Part shown: positions 31,418 to 40,428 of the stretch, piece after piece
Numbering within the stretch: position 1 is the stretch's first letter
Layout of the letters: each line of letters opens with the position of its first letter
Source of the DNA: Ignavibacteriales bacterium
Lineage (GTDB): Bacteria; Bacteroidota; Ignavibacteria; Ignavibacteriales; Melioribacteraceae
Reading direction: 5' to 3'
Assembly: GCA_026390795.1 (NCBI GenBank)
Contig: JAPLFG010000003.1
Coordinates: 868,001 to 932,000 of the forward strand
DNA: 64,000 nucleotides
Notes under the pieces: generated by a model
Told to the model about the DNA's origin: nothing
What the model saw: the letters and a program-made list of their open reading frames with translations, nothing else
Databases searched by the model: none
Program-made: the position numbers and the translations under genes

Positions 31418-33601
31418 ATGGAAGTTTTGGAAATTTTAGAACAGCGTAAACTCATAAAAGAATTTAAATATGAAATAACCCCGATGGATAAAGGTTATTC
31501 AGATAAAACACTTTATATAAATCTCTCTGAGAATGAAATAAAAATTAAAAACGTTCCTTTAGAGATGAAGGAAAAATTTATTGGCGGAAAAGGATACGGT
31601 TTAAGATATCTCTGGGATGCAACAACACCGGAAACAAAATGGGATGACCCGGAAAACGAAATTGTAATCTCGGGCGGACCGGTTTGCGGAATTACACAAT
31701 ATTCCGGAACCGGGAAATCAATTGTAGTTACTATTTCACCGCAAACTGATTCGGTAATGGACAGTAATGTTGGCGGCTGGTTTGGACCGTTTTTAAAACT
31801 GAACGGTTTTGATGCAATTGAGCTTCAAGGCAAGGCAGAGCGCGATGTAATTATAATTCTTGACGGACGCGATGGGACAGGTAAAATTAGAGTTGAAGAA
31901 GCTCCGGCAGATCCTGTAAACAGCCACCACTTAGCAGATATGTTAACTGAAATGTATTGTCCTACTGAACAAGATAAAATGAAAATTGCAGTTGTATCAG
32001 CCGGTGCGGCGGCAGACCATTCTTTGATCGGTATGCTCAACTTTAGTTTTTACGACAAGAGAAAAAAACGTTCAAGACTGAAACAAGCCGGGCGCGGCGG
32101 AATTGGAACCGTATTCCGTAATAAAAAAATTAAAGCAATTGTAGCTCTTGTTGCAAAAGTTGAAAATGATATGAACCATGTGGTTGATATGAAATCAATC
32201 ATTGAACGCGGACAGCGTTTCAATAAAGAAATGAAAGAGCTTGATGATACACAATGTGAAATGAGAACAAAAGGAACGGCACATTTAGTTGAAGTGATGA
32301 ATGATTACGATCTCCTTCCGGTAAATAATTTTAAATTCGGCAGTAACGAAGCGGTCGTTGGGAACATCGACGGCAATACATGGAAAAAACAATTTGAGCA
32401 AGGCTCATTTGACGGATGCTGGTTAGGATGCAACATGAGCTGTGCTAAAGGAGTAAACAATTATATTCTTCGCACCGGTCCTTTTAAAGATGAAAGCGTA
32501 ATTGTTGACGGGCCTGAATATGAGACTGCTGCAGGCATTGCCGCAAATTCCGGAATCTTCAGTACTGATTATACGATTGAAGTAAATTTTTATTGCGATA
32601 CCTACGGCATCTGCACTATCACATGGGGAACCACAGTAGCATTCTTAATGGAATGTTTCGAAAACGGAATTCTAAATTTAGAAAGAACCGGTGGATTGAA
32701 ATTAAATTTTGGTAATGCAGATAACGCGATGGAAATGCTTCACCAGCTTGGACGCGGAGAAGGTTTTGGAAAAACTGCAGGACTTGGCGTTCGCAGACTA
32801 AAAAAATTATTTGCAGAGAATGGTTGGGGCGATCCTCAATTCTTACAAGATATTGGAATGGAGAACAAAGGGCTTGAGTATTCTCAATACATGTCTAAAG
32901 AATCGCTTGCACAGCAAGGCGGATATGCAATGACAAACAAAGGTCCTCAGCACGATGAAGCATGGTTAATCTTTATGGATATGGTTAACAATCATATTCC
33001 TACATTTGAAGATAAAGCTGAAGCACTTCATTACTTTCCACTTTTTAGAACATGGTTTGGTCTTGCGGGTTTTTGTAAACTTCCATGGAACGATGTTGAA
33101 CCGAAGAACAATGCAGAAACTTCCGAACCGGCTAAAGTGCCGGAACATGTTGATAACTATATTACAATTTACAAAGCAGTAACAGGCCGCCCGTTTGATA
33201 ATAAACGGTTAATTGAAGATTCTGAAAGAGTATATAACTTTCAAAGAATGTTCAATCTTAGAAGAGGCTACGGTGTGCGTAAATGGGATGCTCAGCCATA
33301 TAGAGCTGCCGGTCCGGTTACAGAAGAAGAATATTTATCGCGCCAGGAAAGATATGATTCTCAGCTCAAAGAGTTGATGGGGATGAATCCGGAAGGAATG
33401 AGTTTAAAAGAGAAGATGGCGGCGCACAGAAAATACAGAGAAAATAGATACGAACAATTGCTTGATGCTGTTTACAAAAGAAGAGGTTGGGATGAAAACG
33501 GTGTTCCAACATTGGAGCATTTGAAAAAACTTGGAATGAATTTGCCTGAAATGGTTGAGTTAAGAACTAAATATCAAAAAGGTGAATGGAAGTTGAAATA
33601 A
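31418..33601 (+). CDS. Tungsten-type aldehyde:ferredoxin oxidoreductase
   Basis: A 727-residue member of the AOR family, binding a tungsten bis-pterin and one 4Fe-4S cluster. N-terminal FIGGKGYGLRYLW, ISGGPVCGITQYSGTGKS, QAGRGGIGTVFRNKKIKAI, and the pterin/metal block D-x-x-G-I-C (DTYGIC, 394-399) are visible. The cluster Cys are Cys334, Cys338, Cys342 (C-x3-C-x3-C rather than the usual C-x2-C-x3-C) and a distal Cys553 in GFCKLPW. It oxidises aldehydes to acids with ferredoxin as acceptor, or the reverse. TTTGGAG precedes the ATG. Exact substrate unknown. Confidence 0.92.
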   Translation: MEVLEILEQRKLIKEFKYEITPMDKGYSDKTLYINLSENEIKIKNVPLEMKEKFIGGKGYGLRYLWDATTPETKWDDPENEIVISGGPVCGITQYSGTGKSIVVTISPQTDSVMDSNVGGWFGPFLKLNGFDAIELQGKAERDVIIILDGRDGTGKIRVEEAPADPVNSHHLADMLTEMYCPTEQDKMKIAVVSAGAAADHSLIGMLNFSFYDKRKKRSRLKQAGRGGIGTVFRNKKIKAIVALVAKVENDMNHVVDMKSIIERGQRFNKEMKELDDTQCEMRTKGTAHLVEVMNDYDLLPVNNFKFGSNEAVVGNIDGNTWKKQFEQGSFDGCWLGCNMSCAKGVNNYILRTGPFKDESVIVDGPEYETAAGIAANSGIFSTDYTIEVNFYCDTYGICTITWGTTVAFLMECFENGILNLERTGGLKLNFGNADNAMEMLHQLGRGEGFGKTAGLGVRRLKKLFAENGWGDPQFLQDIGMENKGLEYSQYMSKESLAQQGGYAMTNKGPQHDEAWLIFMDMVNNHIPTFEDKAEALHYFPLFRTWFGLAGFCKLPWNDVEPKNNAETSEPAKVPEHVDNYITIYKAVTGRPFDNKRLIEDSERVYNFQRMFNLRRGYGVRKWDAQPYRAAGPVTEEEYLSRQERYDSQLKELMGMNPEGMSLKEKMAAHRKYRENRYEQLLDAVYKRRGWDENGVPTLEHLKKLGMNLPEMVELRTKYQKGEWKLK

Positions 33602-33630
33602 AATTAAAAAATTCTTCTAATATTAATTTA

Positions 33631-33681
33631 GAACCCCGTTGGACTAATTTTATTGAAGTCGCAACGGGGTTCTTTTTATTT
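33631..33681 (+). terminator. Rho-independent terminator of the aldehyde oxidoreductase gene
   Basis: A perfect 10-bp stem (GAACCCCGTT at 33631-33640, AACGGGGTTC at 33663-33672) is followed by TTTTTATTTT. The loop is long (22 bases). Confidence 0.85.
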
Positions 33682-33723
33682 TAATTGATTGATACGTGCG
33701 GTTAATTGATTGTGTCTAATTAG

Positions 33724-33933
33724 TTATCCCCCGCTAATCATATGAATAATTTCAACATTATCGTTTTCTTGAAATGATGCCGAGTCAAAATTTTCACGCT
33801 TGATTAATTTACCGTTCAGTTTTACAACGAGCCGTGTGAATGAAAATTTTTTCAGTTTCAGCAATTCATTGATGGTCAAGTTCTCTTTAGTTGTTTTTAA
33901 ATCTTCTTCTCTGTGATTTAAAATAATTTTCAT
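33724..33933 (-). CDS. ThiS/MoaD-like sulfur-carrier protein
   Basis: A 69-residue ubiquitin-fold sulfur carrier. LTINELLKLKKFSFTRLVVK and LNGKLIKRENF followed by NDNVEIIHMISGG show the ThiS-type pattern, ending in the Gly-Gly that receives sulfur as thiocarboxylate. It is two bases after the ThiF-like gene. No thiG, thiC, thiE or thiH is in the window, while a tungsten enzyme and a pterin operon are next to it and no moaD/moaE is seen. A role supplying sulfur to the pterin is therefore as likely as one in thiamine synthesis. Confidence 0.85.
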   Translation of the reverse strand: MKIILNHREEDLKTTKENLTINELLKLKKFSFTRLVVKLNGKLIKRENFDSASFQENDNVEIIHMISGG

Positions 33934-33934
33934 T

Positions 33935-34525
33935 CTACTTATCCTTACCTAATAATATTTCCAAAACTACATTCGCCATCATATTAGCAACGACTCCAAC
34001 TCTCGGTGCGAGTGGCGGATCTTGATCGCTAGTTTCGGAAATATGATCTCCAACCATATAAAGATTATCATGACGTTCGATTTTGATCAATTCGCTTCCG
34101 CCCCAGCCCGCAAGACCAACGCCGCATACGATCGGTTTGTTCGGAAATTCCGATAAAACAGTTTCAACTATCATCTCTTTCATTTCGGCAAGATCGAAAG
34201 CTTCAACAATTACATCTCCTTCTGCGAAAAGTTTGGTAATCTCAATTGGAGTAAGTTTAATAATATGAGCTTCCACTTCAATTGACCGGTCAATTCTATT
34301 GATATTCTCTTTGAGAGCAGCCGCTTTAAATTTTCCGATCTGGTCGGAGAAAAAATATTGACGGTTAAGATTATTTTCTTCGATTTTATCATAATCTACT
34401 ATTATCAACTTGCCAACTCCAACACGGGCAAGCGCAACCGCCGCATTTGAACCTAAACCGCCGCATCCGGCAATACAGACACATTTGTTTTTTAACCGAA
34501 GCCTTATTTGATTGATATTCATCAT
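33935..34525 (-). CDS. ThiF/MoeB-family adenylyltransferase
   Basis: A 196-residue E1-like enzyme that activates the C-terminal Gly of the sulfur carrier by adenylation. It has the nucleotide site CIAGCGGLGSNAAVALARVGVG, then IVDYDKIEENNLNRQYF and DVIVEAFDLAEMKE. It is short for MoeB (about 250) and near the size of the short ThiF group; the paired Cys-x-x-Cys zinc motifs of MoeB are absent. The ATG at 34525 is preferred over a TTG three codons upstream; no strong ribosome site decides it. Confidence 0.88.
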   Translation of the reverse strand: MMNINQIRLRLKNKCVCIAGCGGLGSNAAVALARVGVGKLIIVDYDKIEENNLNRQYFFSDQIGKFKAAALKENINRIDRSIEVEAHIIKLTPIEITKLFAEGDVIVEAFDLAEMKEMIVETVLSEFPNKPIVCGVGLAGWGGSELIKIERHDNLYMVGDHISETSDQDPPLAPRVGVVANMMANVVLEILLGKDK

Positions 34526-34685
34526 TAATGGCAATTATTAAGTAAAATATAATTAAAACCCAATCGTGCAACAAAATTGAATATGCTTAGTTCGCTTTTA
34601 CTTTTTTGCTTTTTATCTTGAATTAGTTCACCTGAAAGTATTAGATTCAATTTAGAACAACAAAGTACTTTAGACCCGAGGCTAT

Positions 34686-35114
34686 ATGAAAACTTTAAAA
34701 GATACATTAGTAACAAAAACACTTCTCTCTGTAAAATCCGGCACCAGTATTTATGATGTTGTATGCATGATGGCCGAACACAATATTGGTCTTGTCCCGA
34801 TTCTTTCGGAAGATGGGAAATTATTGGGAGTTTTTTCCGAACGCGATTTAGTAAGAAGAGTAATCGCAAAAGGGCTGGACTTAAAAACGACTCTTGTTGA
34901 AGATATTATGACAAAAGATTTGGTCCTTGCAGATGTTAGTGAAACTTACGAACAGTGTCTGCAAAAAATGAAAGACCGCGGAATAAGGCATATTGTAATT
35001 ATTGAAAACGAAAAATTAGCCGGTATATTGTCTATCAAGGATTTACTTGAGATGGATATCAAAGTGCATCGAGAGACAATAGAAGTACTTCATAATTATA
35101 TTTACTCAAAGTAG
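34686..35114 (+). CDS. CBS-domain pair protein
   Basis: A 142-residue protein made of two CBS domains (about 5-65 and 72-130) with V-P-I-L-x-E-D-G-K-L-L-G-V-F-S-x-R-D-L and RHIVIIENEKLAGILSIKDLL. Such pairs bind adenine nucleotides and act as energy sensors, alone or attached to other proteins. It is a stand-alone cytosolic protein divergent from the ThiF-like gene. Partner unknown. Confidence 0.9.
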   Translation: MKTLKDTLVTKTLLSVKSGTSIYDVVCMMAEHNIGLVPILSEDGKLLGVFSERDLVRRVIAKGLDLKTTLVEDIMTKDLVLADVSETYEQCLQKMKDRGIRHIVIIENEKLAGILSIKDLLEMDIKVHRETIEVLHNYIYSK

Positions 35115-35289
35115 ATGAGAATACTTTTGCTAATTATGATTTAACACCTACGCAAGACTGAATTCAATTAATCTTGTTTAATTACTCGCAAAACCAATAT
35201 CTCTTCGATTTAACAATTTGGTTTATTCTATCATTCGAAAAGATGGAATCTTTATTCTATTTTTGTATTAACAAAATATCGAGGGAATA

Positions 35290-36582
35290 ATGATTGCAAA
35301 GATTAAACTGCTCTTCATAGTTTTATTAATCGTAACATCAACCGCAATTTCTCAAACTGAATCTCAACTCCTTAAAAAATTAAAATCATTCAAAGAAGTA
35401 ACCGACATTACACCGATTAAGCACGACACAACATTTAACGAAGCATATGAGCTGATGATTACACAACCGGTTGATCACAACAAACCCGGCGGCGTAAAAT
35501 TCAAACAAAAAATTTATCTGTCTCATAAGAACAATTCTTTGCCGGTTGTATTTGTTACAGAAGGTTATGCTGCAGGCAGCAGCCGCGCAACAGAATTGAC
35601 AAAAATTTTAGATGCTAATCAAATTGTAGTTGAGCATCGCTACTTTGGAAAGTCTGTTCCGAAGAAAATTGATTGGAAATATTTGAATATCAAACAGGCA
35701 GCAGCAGACCATCATCTAATCGTTCAATTATTCAAAAAAATTTATGAAGGGAAATGGATAAGTACCGGAATCAGCAAAGGCGGTCAAACAACACTTTATT
35801 TTAAAAGATTTTATCCGGATGATGTTGATGTCTCGGTGCCGTATGTGGCTCCGATAAATCTATCTGCCGAAGATCCGCGAATCTATATATTTTTAAATTC
35901 AGTTGGAACGCAGGAATGCCGGGATAAAATAATCCAATTTCAACGTGCATTTTTATCTAAACGGGATGAGATAAAAAATTTACTTATGCGCGACGTGGAG
36001 AAAAAAAATATCCGTCTTGCATGGGACTACGATTTTGTGCTCGAGTATATGACTTTGGAATACTCATTTGCATTCTGGCAATGGGGAAATACCAAATGCG
36101 AGGATATTCCGGCGGCTGATTCCCCGGCTGAGAAATTATATGATCATATGGTGAAAGCGAATCCCCTCTATTTCTTCACCGAACAGGCAATGAAAGATTT
36201 CGGTCCATTTTATGTACAAGCATACAATGAGATTGGTTATTATGGTTATGATTTAGAACCATTCAAAGACTTACTTAAAGAAATCAAAGACGGAACAAAT
36301 AAAATTCTTGTTCCAAAAGACGCAAAAGTTAATTTCGATTGCAATGTTATGAATGATGTAAACACCTGGCTTCAAAAGCATGGTAATAATATCATCTACA
36401 TTTACGGAGGGAACGATACCTGGAATGCTACATCGATTCAACTGCTAGGACAAACAAACGCCATAAAGATGGTAAAGAAAGGCGGTTCGCACGGAACCAA
36501 AATTGGAAGCTTTGAAGGTGAGCAGAAAGAAAAAATTTACTCAACATTGGAAAATTGGCTTGGAATCAAAATTAATAAATAA
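35290..36582 (+). CDS. S37-family serine peptidase (PS-10-type aminopeptidase), exported
   Basis: A 430-residue secreted hydrolase: signal peptide (about 1-21, ending TAISQ), alpha/beta-hydrolase core with nucleophile Ser162 in STGISKGGQTTLYF, VEHRYFGKS, and late Asp (YGGNDTWNA) and His (GGSHGTKIG) residues of the triad. The family includes a Streptomyces tripeptidyl aminopeptidase that cuts after proline. If that holds here it would deliver Pro-containing peptides of the size a POT transporter imports, which would link it to the 10.8-23.9 kb island; that link is inference only. The gene stands alone. Confidence 0.85.
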   Translation: MIAKIKLLFIVLLIVTSTAISQTESQLLKKLKSFKEVTDITPIKHDTTFNEAYELMITQPVDHNKPGGVKFKQKIYLSHKNNSLPVVFVTEGYAAGSSRATELTKILDANQIVVEHRYFGKSVPKKIDWKYLNIKQAAADHHLIVQLFKKIYEGKWISTGISKGGQTTLYFKRFYPDDVDVSVPYVAPINLSAEDPRIYIFLNSVGTQECRDKIIQFQRAFLSKRDEIKNLLMRDVEKKNIRLAWDYDFVLEYMTLEYSFAFWQWGNTKCEDIPAADSPAEKLYDHMVKANPLYFFTEQAMKDFGPFYVQAYNEIGYYGYDLEPFKDLLKEIKDGTNKILVPKDAKVNFDCNVMNDVNTWLQKHGNNIIYIYGGNDTWNATSIQLLGQTNAIKMVKKGGSHGTKIGSFEGEQKEKIYSTLENWLGIKINK

Positions 36583-36641
36583 TTTTTATACAGTTATTTT
36601 TAATCCGGTTTCATAGGAACTAGACTGACAATGGAGAAACA

Positions 36642-37133
36642 ATGGATCTATTCAAAGATTTAACACTCAATGCAGTTCAAATTATTCAGCTCATGCTTGC
36701 GCCAGCCATAATGATTAGCGCGTGCGGATTACTATTACTCGGAATGAATAATAAATATTCACTTGTTGTTAATCGCATCCGTTTACTTAATGAAGAGAAA
36801 AGAGGTTTGCTTATAACCATCGGCGAGAACAGGCATACCACAGATGATAACGTACGGCTCGAAAGCGCGACTATTCAAATAAGTTCTCTTGTTTATAGAG
36901 CAAAATTAGTACGCAATGCCGTTTTGGGTTACACTACGGCAGTGGCTCTTTTCGTAATTACTTCTTTATTGCTCGGCATTTCTTCCGTACTCTCACTAGA
37001 AAAATTGAATTACTTTATCATAATTTCATTTTTATCGGGAATGTTATTTGTTCTCATCGGTGTATATTTTGCCGGAATGGAGACTAAGAAAGGGTACGAT
37101 ATAATTTCCTACGAAGTTAAGGCGCATGAGTAA
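36642..37133 (+). CDS. DUF2721-family membrane protein
   Basis: A 163-residue protein: an N-terminal hydrophobic helix (VQIIQLMLAPAIMISACGLLLL), a charged middle with NRIRLLNEEKRGL, and two further helices near residues 90-140. This arrangement matches DUF2721. Function is unknown for the family. Its last 8 bases overlap the aat gene, so the two are co-translated. Confidence 0.85.
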   Translation: MDLFKDLTLNAVQIIQLMLAPAIMISACGLLLLGMNNKYSLVVNRIRLLNEEKRGLLITIGENRHTTDDNVRLESATIQISSLVYRAKLVRNAVLGYTTAVALFVITSLLLGISSVLSLEKLNYFIIISFLSGMLFVLIGVYFAGMETKKGYDIISYEVKAHE

Positions 37134-37728
37134 CAAAAATTTTTTTTCGAAGAAGGAATCGCTTCTGCCGGAAAATATGATTTTGATGTATGCTCGCGGT
37201 GCATTCCCAATGGCAGATGATACGGGAGAAATCGATTGGTACATGCCAAATGTCCGCGCAATTATTCCTCTTGATTCTTTCAACATTCCCCGCTCGCTCA
37301 AAAAATTTTATTTATCAGCCGATTATGAATATTCTTTCGATGCAAATTCTCTTGAAGTAATTACACAATGCGCCAATAGAGAATCAACATGGATTTCAGC
37401 GGAGCTGATCGAAGCGTATAAAGGTTTGCATCGACTCGGTTATTTGCACTCTGTAGAAGTTACGCAAGACGGGAAATTGGTAGGAGGATTGTACGGTATT
37501 GCATACCGGGGAGCATTCTTTGGCGAGTCAATGTTCTCAAAAATTTCACAAGCATCAAAATGTGCTCTTGTGAAATTGATCGAGCGGCTTCTTGAAAAGG
37601 GATTCACACTTCTTGATGTTCAATATCAAACCGATCATCTAAAAATGTTCGGATCAAAAGAAATTCCATTTGAAGAATTCTCGAACATGTTATTTGAAGC
37701 CTACAAACAAAATGTGGTATTCCGCTAA
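37126..37728 (+). CDS. aat: Leucyl/phenylalanyl-tRNA-protein transferase
   Basis: A 200-residue enzyme that adds Leu or Phe to proteins with N-terminal Lys or Arg, marking them for ClpAP degradation. Visible are ARGAFPMADDTGEIDWYMP, WISAELIEAY, LGYLHSVEV, YRGAFFGESMFS and the C-terminal block LLDVQYQTDHLKMFGS. A little shorter than E. coli Aat (234) but with all central blocks. The start overlaps the preceding DUF2721 gene by 8 bp. Confidence 0.92.
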   Translation: MSNKNFFSKKESLLPENMILMYARGAFPMADDTGEIDWYMPNVRAIIPLDSFNIPRSLKKFYLSADYEYSFDANSLEVITQCANRESTWISAELIEAYKGLHRLGYLHSVEVTQDGKLVGGLYGIAYRGAFFGESMFSKISQASKCALVKLIERLLEKGFTLLDVQYQTDHLKMFGSKEIPFEEFSNMLFEAYKQNVVFR

Positions 37729-37855
37729 CATTCCAATTTTCTAGCTTCTTCAATAAATTTGTATATTTCCACACGAAAAACAGTTTATTATTTCATTTTT
37801 CATTTTATAAATTTATGAAGGAGTGTTAGTAATCATAAATAAATGGAAATCTGTT

Positions 37856-38539
37856 ATGAAAAAATCAATTGGCTTAATTGTATTTTTCGTTTTTGCGTCA
37901 ATTAGTTCGGCTCAAACTGCAGGAGTAAGTTTCATGATTGCTTCGCCGCAAGGTGAATTTAAAAACAATGTAGATAATCCCGGTTTCGGTGTTCAGGTTG
38001 AAGGGACACTTTGGGCACCATCGGTGGAAAGACCAGTTTCCATTGGAGTAAATATAGGTTATCTGGTATATGGTCATGTAAATGAGAGAAGAGCCTGGCC
38101 CGGTTTTCCTGGAATCTTTCTAAATCTCTCCAGGACAAACAGTATAGCAAATTTACACGCACTATTTAAAATTAATCCGTTTATGGGTTCGGTTAGACCT
38201 TACGTTGAGGGAATTTTCGGAGGCAATTATTTATTCACAACGTCAGAAGTTAAAAGCGAAAACGACGATCAGCAAATTGCATCCTCAACGAACTATGATG
38301 ATTTCACATGGAGTTACGGCGGCGGTGCCGGAATACTTTTTAAACTAGCTGATAATTTGGATAGAGTCACTGGACTTTTCCTAGATCTAAAAGTCAGATA
38401 TATGTATGGTACCGAAGCGGAATACTTAACTGAAAATAGTGTATTCGTTAATAGTCAAGGCGATACTATTATCAATCCGCAGAAATCAAAAACAGATTTA
38501 ATTACATTCCATATCGGGGTGGTTGCATATTTTAATTAA
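37856..38539 (+). CDS. Putative outer-membrane beta-barrel protein
   Basis: A 227-residue protein with a signal peptide (MKKSIGLIVFFVFASISSAQ) followed by amphipathic strands typical of 8-stranded barrels: GFGVQVEGTLW, SIGVNIGYLVYG, GSVRPYVEGIFGG, YGGGAGILFKL and a final TFHIGVVAYFN ending in an aromatic-hydrophobic pattern. No family is recognised. The frame stays open to a GTG at 37823, but the Met at 37856 begins the signal peptide. Confidence 0.7.
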   Translation: MKKSIGLIVFFVFASISSAQTAGVSFMIASPQGEFKNNVDNPGFGVQVEGTLWAPSVERPVSIGVNIGYLVYGHVNERRAWPGFPGIFLNLSRTNSIANLHALFKINPFMGSVRPYVEGIFGGNYLFTTSEVKSENDDQQIASSTNYDDFTWSYGGGAGILFKLADNLDRVTGLFLDLKVRYMYGTEAEYLTENSVFVNSQGDTIINPQKSKTDLITFHIGVVAYFN

Positions 38540-38593
38540 CGAATTGAAGCAAAATTATATTTCAAAATTTTATTTCCCAGAAAGGTTAGAGAC

Positions 38594-39586
38594 ATGACTA
38601 CTTACAAAGAATTAGGATTGGTAAATTCGAAAGAACTTTTTGCAAAAGCAGTTAAAGGCGGATACGCTATTCCCGCATTTAATTTTAACAACCTCGAACA
38701 ATTGCAAGCGATTATCGGTGCGTGCGTTGAAACGAAATCACCGGTTATTCTACAAGTATCCAGCGGCGCTCGTAAATATGCAAACCAAACTTTGCTAAAA
38801 CATTTGGCAAAAGGCGCTGTTGATTACGCACATGAATTGGGTTATGATATTCCAATCGTTCTGCATCTTGATCATGGTGATAAATTGGAACTTTGCAAAG
38901 CATGTGTTGAATCCGGATTTTCTTCCGTGATGATTGACGGTTCTCATCACCCTTACGATAAGAATGTTGAACTTACTGCTCAAGTGGTTGAGTATGCTCA
39001 TAAATATGATGTAAGCGTTGAGGGCGAACTTGGAGTTTTAGCAGGAATTGAAGATGAAGTATCAAGCGCTGTTACACACTACACTAAACCGGAAGAAGTA
39101 GAAGACTTTGTAAAAAAAACGGGCGTTGATTCATTAGCAATATCTATCGGAACATCTCACGGCGCCAACAAATTCACACCGGCGCAATGTACACGTAACG
39201 CAGACGGAATTTTGATTCCTCCTCCACTACGATTCGATATACTGGAAGAATGTGAAAGAAGAATTCCAGGATTTCCGATTGTACTACACGGCGCTTCATC
39301 AGTGCCCCCGGAACTTGTAAAGATTATAAACAGCAATGGCGGAAAATTAAACGACGCAGTTGGAATTCCGGAAGAACAATTACGCCGTGCAGCCGCATCT
39401 GCTGTTTGTAAAGTTAATATTGATTCAGACGGCAGACTTGCTATGACCGCTGCAATCCGCAAAGCATTTATGGATAATCCGGCTGAGTTCGATCCGCGTA
39501 AATATCTTGGACCTGCTCGTGATGCATTGAAAGTATTGTACAAACACAAAATTGTTGATGTACTTGGAAGCGCAAACAAAGCATAA
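38594..39586 (+). CDS. fba: Class II fructose-1,6-bisphosphate aldolase
   Basis: A 330-residue zinc aldolase of the glycolysis/gluconeogenesis pathway. Zinc and substrate residues appear in PIVLHLDHGDKLELCKACV, MIDGSHHPYDKN and SLAISIGTSHGANKF, plus a late HGASSVPPELV. The size fits the class IIB subgroup. AGAAAGG precedes the ATG and a terminator follows. It cleaves fructose-1,6-bisphosphate into the two triose phosphates. Confidence 0.95.
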   Translation: MTTYKELGLVNSKELFAKAVKGGYAIPAFNFNNLEQLQAIIGACVETKSPVILQVSSGARKYANQTLLKHLAKGAVDYAHELGYDIPIVLHLDHGDKLELCKACVESGFSSVMIDGSHHPYDKNVELTAQVVEYAHKYDVSVEGELGVLAGIEDEVSSAVTHYTKPEEVEDFVKKTGVDSLAISIGTSHGANKFTPAQCTRNADGILIPPPLRFDILEECERRIPGFPIVLHGASSVPPELVKIINSNGGKLNDAVGIPEEQLRRAAASAVCKVNIDSDGRLAMTAAIRKAFMDNPAEFDPRKYLGPARDALKVLYKHKIVDVLGSANKA

Positions 39587-39618
39587 TTTTTTTGTCATTA
39601 ATAAGATTGTTTAACTCA

Positions 39619-39645
39619 GGGCTTGATAATCGAGCCCTTTATTTT
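39619..39645 (+). terminator. Terminator after fba
   Basis: GGGCTTGA with TAA loop and TCGAGCCC (eight pairs, one G-U) followed by TTTATTTTTT. Confidence 0.85.
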
Positions 39646-39761
39646 TTAAAGGAACAATTTTCTTGTAAAACTAATCATGATTACAAACGACTAAAGAACT
39701 GACACTTGATTCATGAAATAATTTCGAGTATAATCAACTCAGAATTTTATTGATCAAACAA

Positions 39762-40085
39762 ATGAAGAAGATCAAATCAATTCTAAAAATAGTTGAGTGG
39801 GAAGGAATTCTATGGATGGCGGGATTAATTTATCTGGTCTTCATTAATCCATACCAGGTTCAGTATTTCACTCTCTGCCCATTTCATAATCTGGGAATAT
39901 CATTTTGCCCCGGATGCGGTCTGGGAAGATCTATTTCATTCTTCTATCACGCCGATTTATTTCATTCGATTAAAACTCATCCGCTCGGTATAATAGCTTT
40001 TCTAATAATTAATGCACGCATAATAAAACTTTTCATTCGAATGTATAACAACTATCACAAATCAAATGAGGTTATTTATGGCTAA
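39762..40085 (+). CDS. DUF2752-family membrane protein
   Basis: A 107-residue protein with two hydrophobic segments and the family core LCPFHNLGISFCPGCGLGRSI (C-P-x-C-G-x-G-R-S), typical of DUF2752. The ATG at 39762 is preferred to the TTG four codons earlier. It overlaps the next gene, a TM2-domain protein; these two families are commonly adjacent in Bacteroidota-type genomes. Function unknown. Confidence 0.8.
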   Translation: MKKIKSILKIVEWEGILWMAGLIYLVFINPYQVQYFTLCPFHNLGISFCPGCGLGRSISFFYHADLFHSIKTHPLGIIAFLIINARIIKLFIRMYNNYHKSNEVIYG

Positions 40086-40428
40086 CATTTACGAAATCCT
40101 ACCAGAAGTCATGGGTGAAGAACAATTTTATCTTTCCGGTTTAGTTAAAAATATGGATGACAAACAGGCCCAACAGTTTGCGAATATTTACCGCTCAAGG
40201 AGAAAAGATCCGCAGACAATTCTACTTGTTACCTTAGTCGGTTTTCTTGGCATCGCCGGAATTCAAAGATTCTTAACAGACCAGATCGGATTGGGAATTC
40301 TTTATTTCTTTACATGCGGACTTTGTTTAATAGGCACCATTATCGATTTGGTTAATTACAAAAAAATAGCTTTTGAGTATAATCAGAAAGAAGCAAACCA
40401 AATAATGATGATGATTAAGAACATGTAG
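40078..40428 (+). CDS. TM2-domain protein
   Basis: A 116-residue protein with two membrane helices forming a TM2 domain (about residues 55-105: TLVGFLGIAGIQRFLTDQIG and LGILYFFTCGLCLIGTIIDL). An ATG at 40066 is also in frame, but GAGG six bases before 40078 favours the later start. It overlaps the DUF2752 gene by 8 bp and is followed by a terminator. Role unknown. Confidence 0.8.
   Translation: MANIYEILPEVMGEEQFYLSGLVKNMDDKQAQQFANIYRSRRKDPQTILLVTLVGFLGIAGIQRFLTDQIGLGILYFFTCGLCLIGTIIDLVNYKKIAFEYNQKEANQIMMMIKNM

Noticed and set aside
33724-34525. Thiamine biosynthesis operon
   Set aside because: Only ThiS- and ThiF-like genes are present, with no thiG, thiH, thiC, thiE or TPP riboswitch seen.
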